Shown here: positions 1 through 64,000 of the stretch, piece after piece
Position numbering within the stretch: the first letter of the stretch is position 1
Layout of the letters: every line of letters starts with the position of its first letter
NCBI GenBank assembly: GCA_018857735.1
Contig: JABMCL010001683.1
Coordinates: forward strand, 640,001 to 704,000
Origin: Alviniconcha marisindica
Taxonomy: Eukaryota > Mollusca > Gastropoda > Provannidae
Reading direction: 5' to 3'
Length of the DNA stretch: 64,000 nt
The notes under the pieces: model-generated
Database searches by the model: none
The model's input: the letters and a program-made list of their open reading frames with translations, nothing else
What the model was told of the DNA's origin: nothing
Made by a program: the position numbers and the translations under genes

Positions 1-542
1 AATGCTGATTGTGTATAGGCACTAAATTTGAAACACCAGATCTGTAACCCGCTGAATGATGAAGTAAAAGTAGGATGAAGACGAAACCTGAACAAAACCC
101 CAAGCTGACAGTGGGCACATTTCTTATTCTCAGTTGAAGGGCAGGGTGGTGTGTCATTGGTGATTGTTGAGGTTATCAAACCTAGCTCAACTCTTTCTTC
201 CACACTTTGTTTTTCTGTCATTAGCTTACTGTGGTTGAAAGTCCCTTTAGTGGACCCTCAGATGAGAAACCACCCCTTAGGCAAGACCGTGCACTCTGTC
301 TCAAACTATGCTTGCTCCTCTTTCCGTCTGTACATGAACCCCTGAACAACTCCCATTCCTTTGTTGGGGTCATGTTGACTCGATCTACAGGGTGGTCGTA
401 AAGAATGGTGCCATGCACTGTCAGTGAACTAATCACACGCATGTTCTGTGTCTGTTCTCTAAGGACCGTCACAGTCATAAAGAATGGTCCCATGCACTGT
501 CAGTGAACTAATCACACGCGTGTTCTGTGTCCATTCTCTAAG
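1..542 (+). other. Intron upstream of the first visible exon
   Basis: No exon is supported here. It is probably the 3' part of an intron of the coiled-coil gene, and its right half is the tandem duplication at 399-556. Confidence 0.5.

Positions 543-556
<14 letters not shown>
399..556 (+). repeat. 79-bp tandem duplication carrying exon 1's acceptor
   Basis: Two copies begin at 399 and 478. Each ends with the same CTCTAAG/GACCG junction. The second is the real acceptor of exon 1 (AG at 541-542) and the first is a decoy (AG at 462-463). Confidence 0.85.
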
Positions 557-52173
<51,617 letters not shown>

Positions 52174-52385
52174 CTTCACTGACGTTTCAAGCGTGGTTTG
52201 GCTTTGGTCTTGTTGCTGCTGCTACTGCGTGGTGTGCTGTGGCAAGTCGTGAGTGTGGCTGCTTATCCACTGATTCATTCCTCACATTGTGTGCTTAAGA
52301 ACAATAAGAACTGTGGAACTGTGTGTGTAGTAGAGATGACCAGGGTTGTTATGGAAATAAAGCTTATAGCAAGTTGTGTTGAAAC
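52174..52385 (+). other. Proximal 3' UTR
   Basis: Runs from the TAG to a likely cleavage site about 20 bases after AATAAA. The extent is inferred. Confidence 0.5.
52356..52361 (+). terminator. Poly(A) signal AATAAA
   Basis: A canonical hexamer about 185 bases after the exon 27 stop, followed by GT-rich sequence. Confidence 0.55.
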
Positions 52386-52589
52386 AATCTTTGGTAAGTC
52401 TATGATGTTGATAGTGGCTAGGTGTATGATCACTGGTAATGAGTAGAATGCACTTATTTTGCCATGTTTTAACTGTTGATTAGGATTTTTGTTTGTTTTG
52501 TAAACTGTAGTGGCTAGACAGCATTTACTCTTTAAAGATGTTTATTTGACCTATTTCCTTCTGGGACTATAGCCTCATCATTTGCATGG

Positions 52590-52950
52590 GCTGCCACTTG
52601 GTGTCACACAACAGTGTCATGGTTTGTTCAGCTGCTGTCAGACCTATCACACAACAGTGCCATGGTTTGTTCAGCTGCTGTCAGACCTAGTTCAGCTGCT
52701 GTCAGACCTATCACAGAACAGTGTCACAGATTGTTCATCTGCTGTCAGACCTATCACAGAACAGTGTCACAGATTGTTCATCTGCTGTCAGACCTATCAC
52801 ACACAGTGTCACAGATTGTTCATCTGCTGTCAGACCTATCACAAAACAATTAGCATTACAGATACCAAACCATCATGAAACAAATTGTCTTAGAGAGTTT
52901 TTTGGCTGCTGTCAAACCTATCATGAAACAGTGTCAGAGATTTTTCAGCT
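52590..52950 (+). repeat. About 40-bp repeat
   Basis: About eight partly truncated units of GCTGCTGTCAGACCTATCAC and ACAACAGTGTCA. Confidence 0.85.
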
Positions 52951-53224
52951 GCTGTGAACATGTTTTTTAAACTTTGCATGGTGATAACCTTTAAGCTTTA
53001 ATTATTGTTTCATGCCATGTTCAGTCAGTTTCAGGGTCACATTTAATGCCCAACTGCTCAGGTTGAAAGTTGCATTTCTTCCTTGTTTAGCTCTGAACCC
53101 ATTGAGTTTAAAGCTGTGCTTAGCTGATGTATTTTCCTTGAATAAGGTTGTACATAAACCACTTTTTCCTGACATTGGCCATAAATGGACATGTCAGGGA
53201 GATAATGTAGTCAGTCCATTTGAG

Positions 53225-53740
53225 GGGATAGTTGTCTACAGTCAGTCTCAGTCTACCTGCAGTCATGTCTACAGTCAGTGTGCCTGCAGTCATGTCTGTA
53301 TATAGTGTGCCTGCAGTCATGTCTGTATACAGTCAGTGTGCCTGCAGTCATGTCTACAGTCAGTGTGCCTGCAGTCATGTCTGTATACAGTCAGTGTGCC
53401 TGCAGTCATGTCTACAGTCAGTGTGCCTGCAGTCATGTCTGTATACAGTCAGTGTGCCTGCAGTCATGTCTGTATACAGTCAGTGGCTAGCTGCCTGCAG
53501 TCATGTCTGTCAGTGTGCCTACAGTCAATAGTGTGCCTGCAGTCATGTCTGTATACAGTCAGGGTGGTTTTCCTGCAGGGTCAGCCTATGTCTACAGTCA
53601 GTGTGCCTGCAGTCATGTCTGTATACAGTCAGTGTGCCTGCAGTCATGTCTGTATACAGTCAGTGTGCCTGCAGTCATGTCTACTGTCAGTGTGCCTACA
53701 GCCATATATGTCTACAGTCAGTGTGCCTGCAGTCATTTGT
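53225..53740 (+). repeat. About 32-bp minisatellite with CTGCAG
   Basis: About 17 units of GTGTGCCTGCAGTCATGTCT plus GTATACAGTCA. It shares the CTGCAGTCATGT core with the array at 3240-4452. Confidence 0.92.
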
Positions 53741-54484
<744 letters not shown>

Positions 54485-55007
54485 TGCAAGTTTTGCAAGG
54501 CTCAGTGATCAAGTAGGCAGAAGGAAGGGGTGGTGGGGGGGGGGGGGGGGGGGGGGGCCGTGGGACTGTGGAAGAATTCCAGCCTGACAGGGTCAGTGAT
54601 GCCAGTCACCCAAGCAGTTTCAGCCATTTGGAATGTCATGTCACATTCTGTGTGAAAAGCCTCAAGAGTTGTTTCCATTAACAACAAAGCAAAAAGACTA
54701 GTCAGTTGTGGACCAGACCTTCAAAATAAGTAATGGCACATGCTTAATTGATGGCTTGAAGTACTCCGTTACAATAAGTGCAGGCAGACTATGTTCATCC
54801 CAACTCTGGAATCATTCTTAAATTATGACACAGTACCAGATGCTGGTCAGATTGAAACGTCTAGGTCTTAGGTTGAACTGCTCACTTCTTTGGAGTTTAA
54901 ACATATTGAAATGTCAAAACCATGCAGCAGTGTTCCTTTGTCATTGAGACATCTTGGTCTGTAGCAAAACTGGTCAGGACCCAGCGTCAGTGTGTAGGAA
55001 GAAAGTG

Positions 55008-55138
55008 TACCAGTGACCTGTCCCCATTTTATTGGTAAACACACTTTGAATTTCACCAACCAGTTCAGAGTGTACCAGTGACCCTGTCCCCATTTTATTG
55101 GTAAACACACTTTGAATTTCACCAACCAGTTCAGAGTG
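55008..55138 (+). repeat. 65-bp tandem duplication
   Basis: Two near-identical copies of GTACCAGTGACCTGTCCCCA, TTTTATTGGTAAACACAC and TTTGAATTTCACC. Confidence 0.9.
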
Positions 55139-55475
55139 CCCTTTCCCTGACACGGTGACAGTAATGTTTCACTTGACAGTCTTGAGTGGTGCCGGGTTGC
55201 TGTCTCTGGGGATTGCAAGTGGTCACGTTGCAGGTCCGTCCATGCATCCCTTACGCAAAGCTCGCAGCTCACTTGTGATAGAGATCAGTTACATCTGTTG
55301 GGGGTGTCCACAGACCCTCCACAGCGCCTGTCTTTCATTACAGGAATGTAGGTCATACTAATGTATAATATATAATAATGTAGGTCATAATAGAGGCATT
55401 CAGTTCCAACACATCATTGATAAGTAAAATGACTAAAATACACGGACCTCATAGTTTTTGTTTTCTCTTTTTCAG

Positions 55476-55519
55476 GTACCTCAAAGTTCTTGAAATGTAA
55501 ACGAGAGCAGCGGAAGTGA
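55476..55519 (+). CDS. Alternative last exon (phase 1, stop TGA)
   Basis: It has a strong acceptor (TTTTCTCTTTTTCAG). Joined to a donor at 52127 it reads KITSTSKFLKCKREQRK and then TGA. The short frame could be chance, but the acceptor is strong and the phase fits. Confidence 0.4.
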
Positions 55520-56718
55520 TGGTTGACTGGATTCCGTGTGATATGATATCTGTATTAGTGAAAATGGCGACTGATTGTAGTTTGAGTGAAATCATTGTCA
55601 TTGGAGGTTATCTGTCTATGGACACACTTCTGTGGGCTGTGATTTGGGGACGATTGTGGGCTGTGATTTGGGGACAATTGTGGGGTGTGATTTCAGGACA
55701 GTTGTGGACATTTTACAATCTTAGACGTGTTCCATGAACTTGGCCAGCATTTTCTTTGTCCAAGCAAGTGTAAACTAATTCCGTCCAACATGACTAATGG
55801 CAGCATTGCATTCAGCACACCTCTCTCCGATCAAATCCTAACCATCATGCATTCTGTTGCCAGTGTATGTCAGTTCCTTAGTATGATTTGATGTTTGACT
55901 GACACCCGTAGATGTGTAGGTGTCGGTCAGTGCTGACTGTTTGTCTATTGAAATCTTTGTGTGTTGCACACACCAAACTGTGTAGCTGCAAAAACTACTT
56001 TGAATGAACAATGTAAAACATTAAACTATGTTCATTTATCATTGATTGTAGGGGGAGGGGGGGGGAGGAGGGGTGCATGCAAAGGTCAAGACCCTCTGGC
56101 AAAAACCAGAATGTAAAATGTTTTTAGTAATATTATCTCATCAGCTTTACTTCTTTTTTAAACTGTGATATGGAGATGCAAAAGTTTTACTCCATCATTA
56201 TGACCATACATTGTGTGTGTGTTTATAACTCTATATATATATATAGGTATCAGTTTTACTGGGTGACTTATGAACTCTTGTGATAGTAATTGTCTGGTCA
56301 TACTGATATAATCAGCCCAGTCTCTTTGAAATGACATCGATGAGCATCATCTGTGATATATATGTACATTACCATGGCTCGCAACAGATTCACGGAGGAG
56401 GATTAATCATCAGGTGGGGGGAGGGGGGTGCGGTCACCATCAGTCTGTCTTTTAGACAATATCTTCAGTCTCTGACTTTTGAGCAGAATGCCAGCTGCCC
56501 GAGGGCGCATGCTCCACAAACAACATTCCCTTTTGTGTCTCACTGGTGGTCAGCTCCAGTTCACAATCCAGGACTTGATCCTCTGTGGCCTAGTGCGAAA
56601 TTTGTCATCAGTGACAGTGCTTGTTTGAAGTTACCACAGGAAGGCAGGTTTTGACGTTGGTCTGCAGCGCTTTGCTGCCTGTGCTTTAGGAAAGAGTGAA
56701 CAACTGCTGGTGAGGTTG
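55520..56718. other. Possible distal 3' UTR, then intergenic
   Basis: ATTAAA at 56020-56025 is a possible poly(A) signal for the distal form. A G-rich run lies at 56051-56073. No gene is seen. Confidence 0.35.
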
Positions 56719-56933
56719 ACAAAATGGAACAGCTCTAGAGAAATGTACTCGCCTATACGACAACGCATAAAAAACAATTAAAAACACAAGCGCTTTTGAC
56801 ACACAGTCTTCGTCTGGTGTAAGAAGAGATTACACCAGATGAAGACTATGTGTTGAAAGCGCTTGTGTTTTTAGTTGTTCTTTATGGGTTGTTGTATAGG
56901 TGAGCACATTTCTCTAGAGCTGTTCTGTTTTGT
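56719..56933. mobile_element. Foldback (hairpin) element, about 215 bp
   Basis: The left half is the imperfect reverse complement of the right half: AACAGCTCTAGAGAAATGT against ACATTTCTCTAGAGCTGTT, CAAGCGCTTT against AAAGCGCTTG, and CTTCGTCTGGTGTAA against TTACACCAGATGAAG. It looks like a MITE or snapback repeat. No clear target-site duplication is visible. Confidence 0.8.
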
Positions 56934-57019
56934 GCTTTAGGAGTTAGCCATTAGATTTCAGCATTCTGTGGGCTGCACAGGGTCGGGTCCCCTCAGGACA
57001 AGTGTTTTAAAGGGTGGGA

Positions 57020-57945
57020 TACAAAGGTGGATAGTATGTACTGACAGAGGGGGGAGGGGGGTAGTATGTACTGACAGAGGGGGGAGGGGGGTAGTATGTA
57101 CTGACAGAGGGGGGAGGGGGGTAGTATGTACTGACAGAGGGGGGAGGTGGTAGTATGTACTGACAGAGGGGGGAGGGAGGGTAGTATGTACTGACAGAGG
57201 GGGGAGGGGGTAGTATGTACTGACAGAGGGGGGAGGGGGTAGTATGTACTGACAGAGGGGGGTAGTATGTACTGACAGAGGGGGGAGGGAGGTAGTATGT
57301 ACTGACAGAGGGGGAGGTGGGTAGTATGACTGACAGAGGGGGGAGGGAGGTAGTATGTACTGACAGAGGGGGGAGGTGGGTAGTATGTACTGACAGAGGG
57401 GGGAGGGAGGTAGTATGTACTGACAGAGGGGGGAGGGTAGTATGTACTGACAGAGGGGGGTAGTATGTACTGACAGAGGGGGGAGGGGGTAGTATGTACT
57501 GACAGAGGGGGGAGGGAGGTAGTATGTACTGACAGAGGGGGGAGGGGGGTAGTATGTACTGACAGAGGGGGGAGGGGGGTAGTATGTACTGACAGAGGGG
57601 GGTAGTATGTACTGACAGAGGGGGGAGGGGGGTAGTATGTACTGACAGAGGGGGGAGGGGGGTAGTATGTACTGACAGAGGGGGGAGGGGTAGTATGTAC
57701 TGACAGAGGGGGGAGGGGGTAGTATGTACTGACAGAGGGGGGTAGTATGTACTGACAGAGGGGGGAGGGAGGTAGTATGTACTGACAGAGGGGGGAGGTG
57801 GGTAGTATGTACTGACAGAGGGGGGAGGGAGGTAGTATGTACTGACAGAGGGGGGTAGTATGTACTGACAGAGGGGGGAGGGAGGTAGTATGTACTGACA
57901 GAGGGGGGAGGTGGGTAGTATGTACTGACAGAGGGGGGAGTTTGT
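57020..57945 (+). repeat. About 30-bp G-rich minisatellite
   Basis: About 32 units of GTAGTATGTACTGACAGAGG then GGGGAGGGGG. Units vary from 21 to 32 bp by length of the G block. Confidence 0.97.
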
Positions 57946-58409
57946 GGTCATAGCCATCTCAGAACTGCAAGGTGTCATTTTATTCTTTCAAAAAGTAGCA
58001 TAAAAATAAATACCATCCCATCTTATTCATCATATATATATTGCATGTCTTTTGACTTTAGAAAATGACAGCTGAGAATGGTTGAAAAGTACTGTTCTCG
58101 TTCCACATCTTACATCCATGGTATTCATGTCAACGCTTTTATTGAATTCATCTGCTACCATTAATGTTACTGAAAATATTGTACACCTTTATTCATTTTT
58201 GTCATGTTTCTGTCTGTTTACGTATGACTATACTTTTTCCTTGATTGTATAATTTGCTTGAACAGTTGATTTCACAGTGTGTGGTGGCAGAGCATTGCAA
58301 GTGAGCAATTTGGTATGAACTGGAAACATTCATCACTTGCCTTTCCTGCTGTAGTACACATCAGCCCCAGGACTACAGCAGGTCCAGTTAGGCTTCAGTG
58401 GAGTGAATC
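57946..58409. other. No feature seen
   Basis: AT-rich intergenic sequence. Confidence 0.4.
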
Positions 58410-58412
58410 AAC

Positions 58413-58492
<80 letters not shown>

Positions 58493-58493
58493 C

Positions 58494-58541
<48 letters not shown>

Positions 58542-58560
58542 CACACACACACACACGCAA
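58410..58560 (+). repeat. (CA)n microsatellite
   Basis: About 150 bases with single interruptions (AACAACAC, ACGC). Confidence 0.97.
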
Positions 58561-58634
58561 TAGGAATATGAGTGGAGAACAAGTCACAGATCAGAAAGTG
58601 TGTTGGAAGAGGCCGGTCTGTGTGACTGATGAAG

Positions 58635-58935
58635 TTAGAAAGGCATAAACTGGACGGTAACTTCCGGTAGTGGGACTAAAGGAATAAACTGGATGGTAAC
58701 TTCTGGTAGTGGGACTAAAGGAATACACTGGATGGTAACTTCTGGTAGTGGGACTAAAGGAATAAACTGGATGGTATCTTCTGGTAGTGGGACTAAAGGC
58801 ATACACTGGATGGTAACTTCTGGTAGTGGGACTAGCCAGTTAGAAAAGCACTGACTGGATGGTGATATCTGGTAGTGGGACTAGCGGGTTAGAAAGGCAT
58901 AAACTGGATGGTGAATTCTAGTAGTGGGACTAAGT
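58635..58935 (+). repeat. About 41-bp minisatellite
   Basis: About seven units of AAACTGGATGGTAACTTCTG then GTAGTGGGACTAAAGGAAT. Confidence 0.9.
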
Positions 58936-59459
58936 CATGAGATTAAGATATTTTGCCATATTGCTTTGGAGCTGGAATTGTTCAAATTCAGACAAAATAT
59001 GTGTGTGATCAATAGTTTTATACTATCTGTTTAGTTTCCGCTCTGGTTTACTCATGCAACATTGCACTAATAATTAGCACTTGCTACTGAACTTTAAAAC
59101 TATAGAATACTTGAGGAATTGTATGTCTCATTAAACATTCATCACAAAATCGATGTAAAAAAATAAGAGTAAGATAAACTGGGAGCATTTTATTTGAGGT
59201 TCCTGATGATGCTGATTATTGACAATGAATGCATATATACCAACTGCGTTTACTTTGCCAGCAGCATTTTCCTATAAATAAACTATATGCATGACTGTAA
59301 ATTCTATGCAGTAGCTGTGGCGTGTTTACGTGTGCATGTGTGTGTGAGCCATCAGCATGCGTACAGCAAACTGCACTGATTGCCAAGTGAAGCTGGTCAA
59401 TACTGAATTAACCATGATAATTCTATACATCAATATTACTGTGAAACTCCATCAGGTAT
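58936..59459. other. No feature seen
   Basis: AT-rich intergenic sequence. It includes AATAAA at about 59276 on the plus strand with no gene to assign it to. Confidence 0.4.
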
Positions 59460-59548
59460 GGGCAATCACTGTGTGTGCTTGTGTGTTAGCGTACATGCAT
59501 GTGCGAGTGTGTGCATGATTGTGCAAGTTTGCGTGAGACTCTGTGTGT

Positions 59549-59589
<41 letters not shown>

Positions 59590-59810
59590 GGTATCTGCAT
59601 GTGCGTGTTTGTGTGTGTGTGTGTGATGAATATCTGCATGTGCATGCCTGTGTGTGTGTGTGTGTGTGAGATGAATATCTGCATATGCGTGCCTGTGTGT
59701 GTGTGTGTGTTTGTGATGAATACCTGCATGTGCATGCCTGTGTGTGTGTGTGTGTGTGTGATGAATATCTGCGTATGCATGCCTGTGTGTGTGTGTGTGT
59801 TTGATGGTTA
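59460..59810 (+). repeat. Compound TG minisatellite
   Basis: About five units of GATGAATATCTGCATGTGCA then TGCCTGTGTG and (TG)n. Confidence 0.88.
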
Positions 59811-59943
59811 TCTGCACGGTCTACTGCCCTTCATGGCCTGCTGGCACTCACTGCTGTTTCAAAACCACTACTGTCAGCATACAGGCCAAGTACACCCCCC
59901 ACACATACACAGACACCCTTCAGCTTCATCTCTCTTTTCAACG

Positions 59944-59949
59944 TTTATT
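59944..59949 (-). terminator. Candidate poly(A) signal of the minus-strand gene
   Basis: TTTATT on the plus strand reads AATAAA on the minus strand. Another lies at 60317-60322. Either could end the 3' UTR of the convergent gene. Confidence 0.3.
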
Positions 59950-60149
59950 TGTTCCCCACGTCCACAGGCACAAGTCCTTGTGCACCTCTACTGATATTTA
60001 CATACAATAATGACCACTTCTGTAATACAATGTTTACAATGAACAACAGAAAATCAGAAGAAAAACCCCAGATGTTATAAATATCAATAATTTCCTGTGC
60101 TTAGTTTTCTGGCAATTTGTTAAAGTGATACACAAGTTCACACACACAT

Positions 60150-60206
60150 CACATTTTTCCCTGATATAACTGTAATGGTTGACTGGGCGTAAAACACCAA
60201 GTTACT
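60150..60206 (-). mobile_element. Dispersed element copy D (reverse orientation)
   Basis: Its reverse complement matches 37320-37372 nearly throughout, including ACGCCCAGTCAACCATTACA. Confidence 0.75.
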
Positions 60207-61499
60207 TCTACACACCTGCACACTCACACACTGTTGTACAGAGTGAAAACTGATGAAGGGAGAGAACTGCAGCCAAGAGTAGTGTACTCTGATGAGCCAG
60301 AGCCAGTAGGGTGCATTTTATTCGTTTTGTACTTTCAGTGTCTCTTCATATAGACACTCAAGATCATCTGAAGCGCTTTGGCAGCAAGTCTATGCTTCAT
60401 TTTTGCTACACAGATAAGGGTATTTTATACATAATACGCACAGTGAAGGGGGTGGGGGGTGGATATTGTAACCACTTTAAAGACGGATCAGAGGTAAATA
60501 CTGCCCCCTCTCAAAAAATTAAAATGACAAGAAAAAGAATGGCTGTAAAGTAAGTCACTGCAGATAACTGCCATTATTTGCAGTGTGGACTTGACATCAG
60601 CTGTTGTTTGGACAAGGTATGTTGTGAATAACTCCATGCAGGATACAATTCACTGACACTGCACACTGTCATCAAGCAGCAGTTAAACCATGTGGCCAAG
60701 ATCCCTAAAAAGCCTTCAGTGCATACAATGCTCACCTTGTTTGCAATGCCACATGCACAGAAAACCACAGGACTGGTGTTTGTTTCCCTCGTCCTAAAGC
60801 CTACATGAAAAGAACTAAACCAAAAAATACTGACATTTCATGAAGTTTAAGCTAAGTATTGTTTCTAACAACCTGCAAAACAAACACAAGAACCAAAACA
60901 AACAAAAACAGAACAAAAGAGGCCCACTGTAATAAAGTTAACCAGGTAAAATCACACTGCCATCAAAGTGAAAATATTGACTAAAACCCATCTGACACCG
61001 TCCCACACTTGTGAGCCAGAGGTATAAAGATTAACCAAGAAACCAATGAAATCATATGAATAATCCAATGAAAGTAGCTAGACAACTGATACAACAGGAA
61101 TCACTGTGCTAACAGTGTACCAGTAGGCCAAAACATTTTGCATTATCACATATTGAGGTTGATACCACACCACAGAAAAAAAAAAGAAGCGTACTTGGAC
61201 CAGAAAATTAATTCTGTATATGTATACATTCCCTGCATAATCGGACTTCATGCATATGCTTCTTGCTCTGATACAGTATCTTTTCTGCGATCACTCACTG
61301 TGTTCTGTGGGCTCCACATTCAAACCAGTGACTCGGATTACCACCAAGCTGAGATCTATAGGTTCCATTTATACAAACTGTAGGTGATTATGGAGGTCAG
61401 TGTTCAAAAATAAGATGCATAGGCTAGGAGAGGGTAGCTCAGTAAAGCATCTTTTTGAATGACAGCTTCAGATTCACAACAGTAATGAAGAAGGCCTGT
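60207..61499 (-). other. Probable 3' UTR or intergenic of the minus-strand gene
   Basis: AT-rich with no open frame of note. It lies downstream of the minus-strand stop, so it may be UTR. Confidence 0.35.
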
Positions 61500-62060
61500 T
61501 GCCTTCATTTCCAAGCTCAGTGTACCAGCCTTCACATCTGCCTGGTCACACCTGACAGGAACCCTTCCCCACCAAACACCTGCATCTGTACCAGCCTCTA
61601 CATCTGCCTGGCGCTGGGTGTCACACCTGATGGGAACCCTTCCCTACCCAAACACCTGCATCACACCTGACGGGAGCCCTGCCCTACCCAAACACCTGCA
61701 TCACACCTGATGGGAACCCTGCCCTACCCAAACACCTGCATCACACCTGATGGGAACCCTTCCCTACCCAAACACCTGCACCAGCTTTCATATTTGCCTG
61801 ACGCTGGGTGTCACACTTGACAGGAACCCTCACCTACACAAACACCTGCACCACACCTGACGGGAACCTCCCCTACCCAAACACCTGCACCACACCTGCC
61901 AGGAACCCTCCCCTACACAAACACCTGCACCACGCCTCATGGGAACCCTCCCCTACACAAACACCTGCACCACACCTGACGGGAACCCTCCCCTACACAA
62001 ACACCTGCACCATGCCTCATGGGAACCCTCCCCTACACAAACACCTCTACCTCCGCTGCA
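61500..62060 (+). repeat. About 42-bp minisatellite
   Basis: About 12 units of CACACCTGACGGGAACCCTC then CCCTACACAAACACCTGCAC. It lies downstream of the minus-strand stop codon. Confidence 0.92.
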
Positions 62061-62471
62061 GTCTCCTCCCAAGCAGACTGTGAGCTAACCCAAGTGTTCA
62101 GTTAGATCACTTCACCCCATACATACTACTACTAATAATGGGTACTTAGAGTGCCTAACCCACGCTGGCCCAAAGTGCTTATAAAAAGAAAACACACACA
62201 GAATGCCTGAAAAGCTCAGGACTTCAATGTCCGTTCAGCCAAAGGGAAGTACTTTGCCATGACATCCGGGGCAGGCAATCGCTGGGTCAGCACCCAGTCA
62301 ACTGTGAAGGTCACACCAGAGAGCAGTGAGGCCTGGAGGTATAATTATATATATCTGAAAGAATCAAAAGTAGGGAAAACATATTCCCAACCCTCCCCCC
62401 CCCACCCCTCCCCCCCCACCCCACCAAGAATATCTAGCAGTGGCTTCCCTTACTTCAGAGCTAGCACACAA

Positions 62472-62633
62472 TCATGACTTTCCACCGATGTTGGAGAAGA
62501 GCCGAGAGCCCATGCTGCCCAGGCGGTCCAGTTTGTCGTAGAAGGAGCTGCTGAGGTCGCTCTGTGAGGAGTTCTTGGGCAGAGTTGCCTCGACAACCGA
62601 GGTTAGCGAGGAGGCTCCCCCACTGTCCGCCGA
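62472..62633 (-). CDS. Terminal coding exon of a second, convergent gene
   Basis: On the minus strand, a pyrimidine-rich acceptor (TGTTGCTGCCAG) precedes an open frame of 53 codons. It reads SADSGGASSLTSVVE, then SSQSDLSSSFYDKLDRLG, and ends LFSNIGGKS followed by TGA (plus-strand 62472-62474). GC-rich third positions set it apart from its surroundings. The rest of the gene lies beyond the right edge. I do not recognise the family. The helical FYDKLDRLGSMGSRLF end after a Ser-rich stretch is its clearest feature. The phase-0 start is inferred from the acceptor. Confidence 0.75.
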   Translation of the reverse strand, partial: SADSGGASSLTSVVEATLPKNSSQSDLSSSFYDKLDRLGSMGSRLFSNIGGKS

Positions 62634-62644
62634 CTGGCAGCAAC

Positions 62645-63320
62645 AGAGGAACAGTTCACGTGATGAAAAACCAATGGGAACAGATCAGGCGATGAAAACA
62701 AAAAACATTAAGGTGAACAGTTTACATGATGAAATCACAAAAAACACCAATGAGAACAGTTCAGGTGATGAAAGCACAGAACCACAAATAGAAACAGTTA
62801 ACATGATAAAAACACAAAAACACCAGTGGGAACAGTTTAGGTGATGAAAGCACAAAAACACCAATGGGAACAGTTTAGGTGATGAAAACAAAAAAACACC
62901 AATGGGAACAGTTTAGGTGATGAAAACAAAAAAACACCAGTGGGAACAGTTCAGGTGATAAAAACACCAGTGGGAACAGTTTAGGTGATGAAAACAAAAA
63001 ACACCAGTGGGAACAGTTCAGGTGATGAAAGCGCAAAAACACCAATGGGAACAGTTTAGGTGATGAAAGCACAAAAAAACACCCATGGGAACAGTTTGGG
63101 TGATGAAAGCACAAAAAACACCAATGGGAACAGTTTAGGTGATGAAAGCACAAAAAAACACCAATGGGAACAGTTTGGGTGATGAAAGCACAAAAAACAC
63201 CAATGGGAACAGTTTGGGTGATGAAAGCACAAAAAACACCAACGCGAACAGTTCAGGTGATGAAAGCACAAAAACACCAACGCAAACAGTTCGGGTGATG
63301 AAAGCACAAAAAAACACCAC
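62645..63320 (-). repeat. About 37-bp minisatellite upstream of the minus-strand exon
   Basis: About 18 units whose plus strand reads CACCAATGGGAACAGTTTAG then GTGATGAAAGCACAAAAA. In the minus-strand gene this is the intron just before the terminal exon, and its pyrimidine-rich strand resembles the acceptor tract. Confidence 0.93.
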
Positions 63321-63519
63321 CCCAAAACAAGTATCATGCAATATGCTGCAGAGGGGGTGGGCCAGAGAAAACAGCCGGAGGTCGTGGAAAGAAGAGGCAG
63401 GAGAGCATTCTGGACAAAATTAGCAGTGACCTTCACGGTAAGAGACGAACGACCTCCAATGTAAGTGGGGATGTGTCTTCTAATGCAAGAGTGACCTCCA
63501 ATCTTCAGGGACTGAGACA

Positions 63520-64000
63520 GTGTCAGTAAGACTGACATGTTCAGACAGATGAAATTGCACATAGTGTCAGTATGAGAGAGAGAAGTTAGACAGATGAAAC
63601 TGCACAATGCTGGTAAGAGACTGACAATTCAGATGGATGAAATTGCACAGTGCTGGTAAGCGACTGACAATTCAGATGGATGAAATTGCACAAAGTGTCA
63701 GTTAGAGCCTGACAATTCAGACAGATGAAATTGCACAGTGCTGGTAAGAGACTGACAATTTAGATGGATGAAATTGCACAAAGTGTCAGTAAGAGACTGA
63801 CAATTCAGACAGATGAAATTGCACAGTGCTGATAAGAGACTGACAATTTAGATGGATGAAATTGCACAAAGTGTCAGTAAGAGACTGACAATTCAGATGG
63901 ATGAAACTGCACAGTGTCAGTAAGAGACTGACAATTTAGATGGATGAAATTGCACAAAGTGTCAGTTAGAGACTGACAATTCAGACAGATGAAATTGCAC
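63520..64000 (-). repeat. 45-bp minisatellite at the right edge
   Basis: About 11 units of GACTGACAATTCAGATGGAT, GAAATTGCACAAAGTGTCAG and TAAGA. The array continues past the window. Confidence 0.93.

Overview
This is animal nuclear DNA. Short exons lie in long introns with GT..AG boundaries, and there are no operons or bacterial-type genes. About half of the window is tandem repeat. A degraded non-LTR retrotransposon, a tRNA-derived SINE and a recurring dispersed element suggest a lophotrochozoan, probably a gastropod mollusc. That assignment rests on remembered resemblance, not on a search.

The plus strand from the left edge to about 52.4 kb (possibly 56 kb) is one large gene whose 5' end lies outside the window. 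I placed 27 exons by combining coiled-coil-like coding sequence, splice consensus and intron phase. All junction phases agree. Together they encode about 1,700 residues. Exons 1-22 (543-28642) give about 764 residues of nearly continuous coiled coil. Exons 23-27 give about 936 residues of Ser/Pro/Ala-rich, probably disordered tail, with two DPF/DPW-LLDE motifs and a polyproline stretch. I do not recognise the orthologue. The layout suits a cytoskeletal, centrosomal or membrane-traffic scaffold. Exon 24 needs a single-base frame change near 34.65 kb. The gene has two possible C-termini: a stop at 52173 with a nearby AATAAA, or splicing to 55476-55519.

From about 56 to 62.4 kb is intergenic or 3' UTR sequence with satellites and a foldback element. 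At 62472-62633 on the minus strand is the terminal coding exon of a second, convergent gene that continues beyond the right edge.

The notable theme is that many intronic minisatellites are built from, or abut, the splice sites of this gene. The clearest case is at 18.57-18.98 kb, where a 27-bp unit carrying a complete 3' splice site and the first bases of the exon is repeated about 16 times. The last units are open in the exon's frame. Other points of interest are heptad-sized symmetric exons, an intronic array of RFX X-box-like palindromes, a higher-order repeat near 50-51 kb, and a dispersed element that has seeded a minisatellite.
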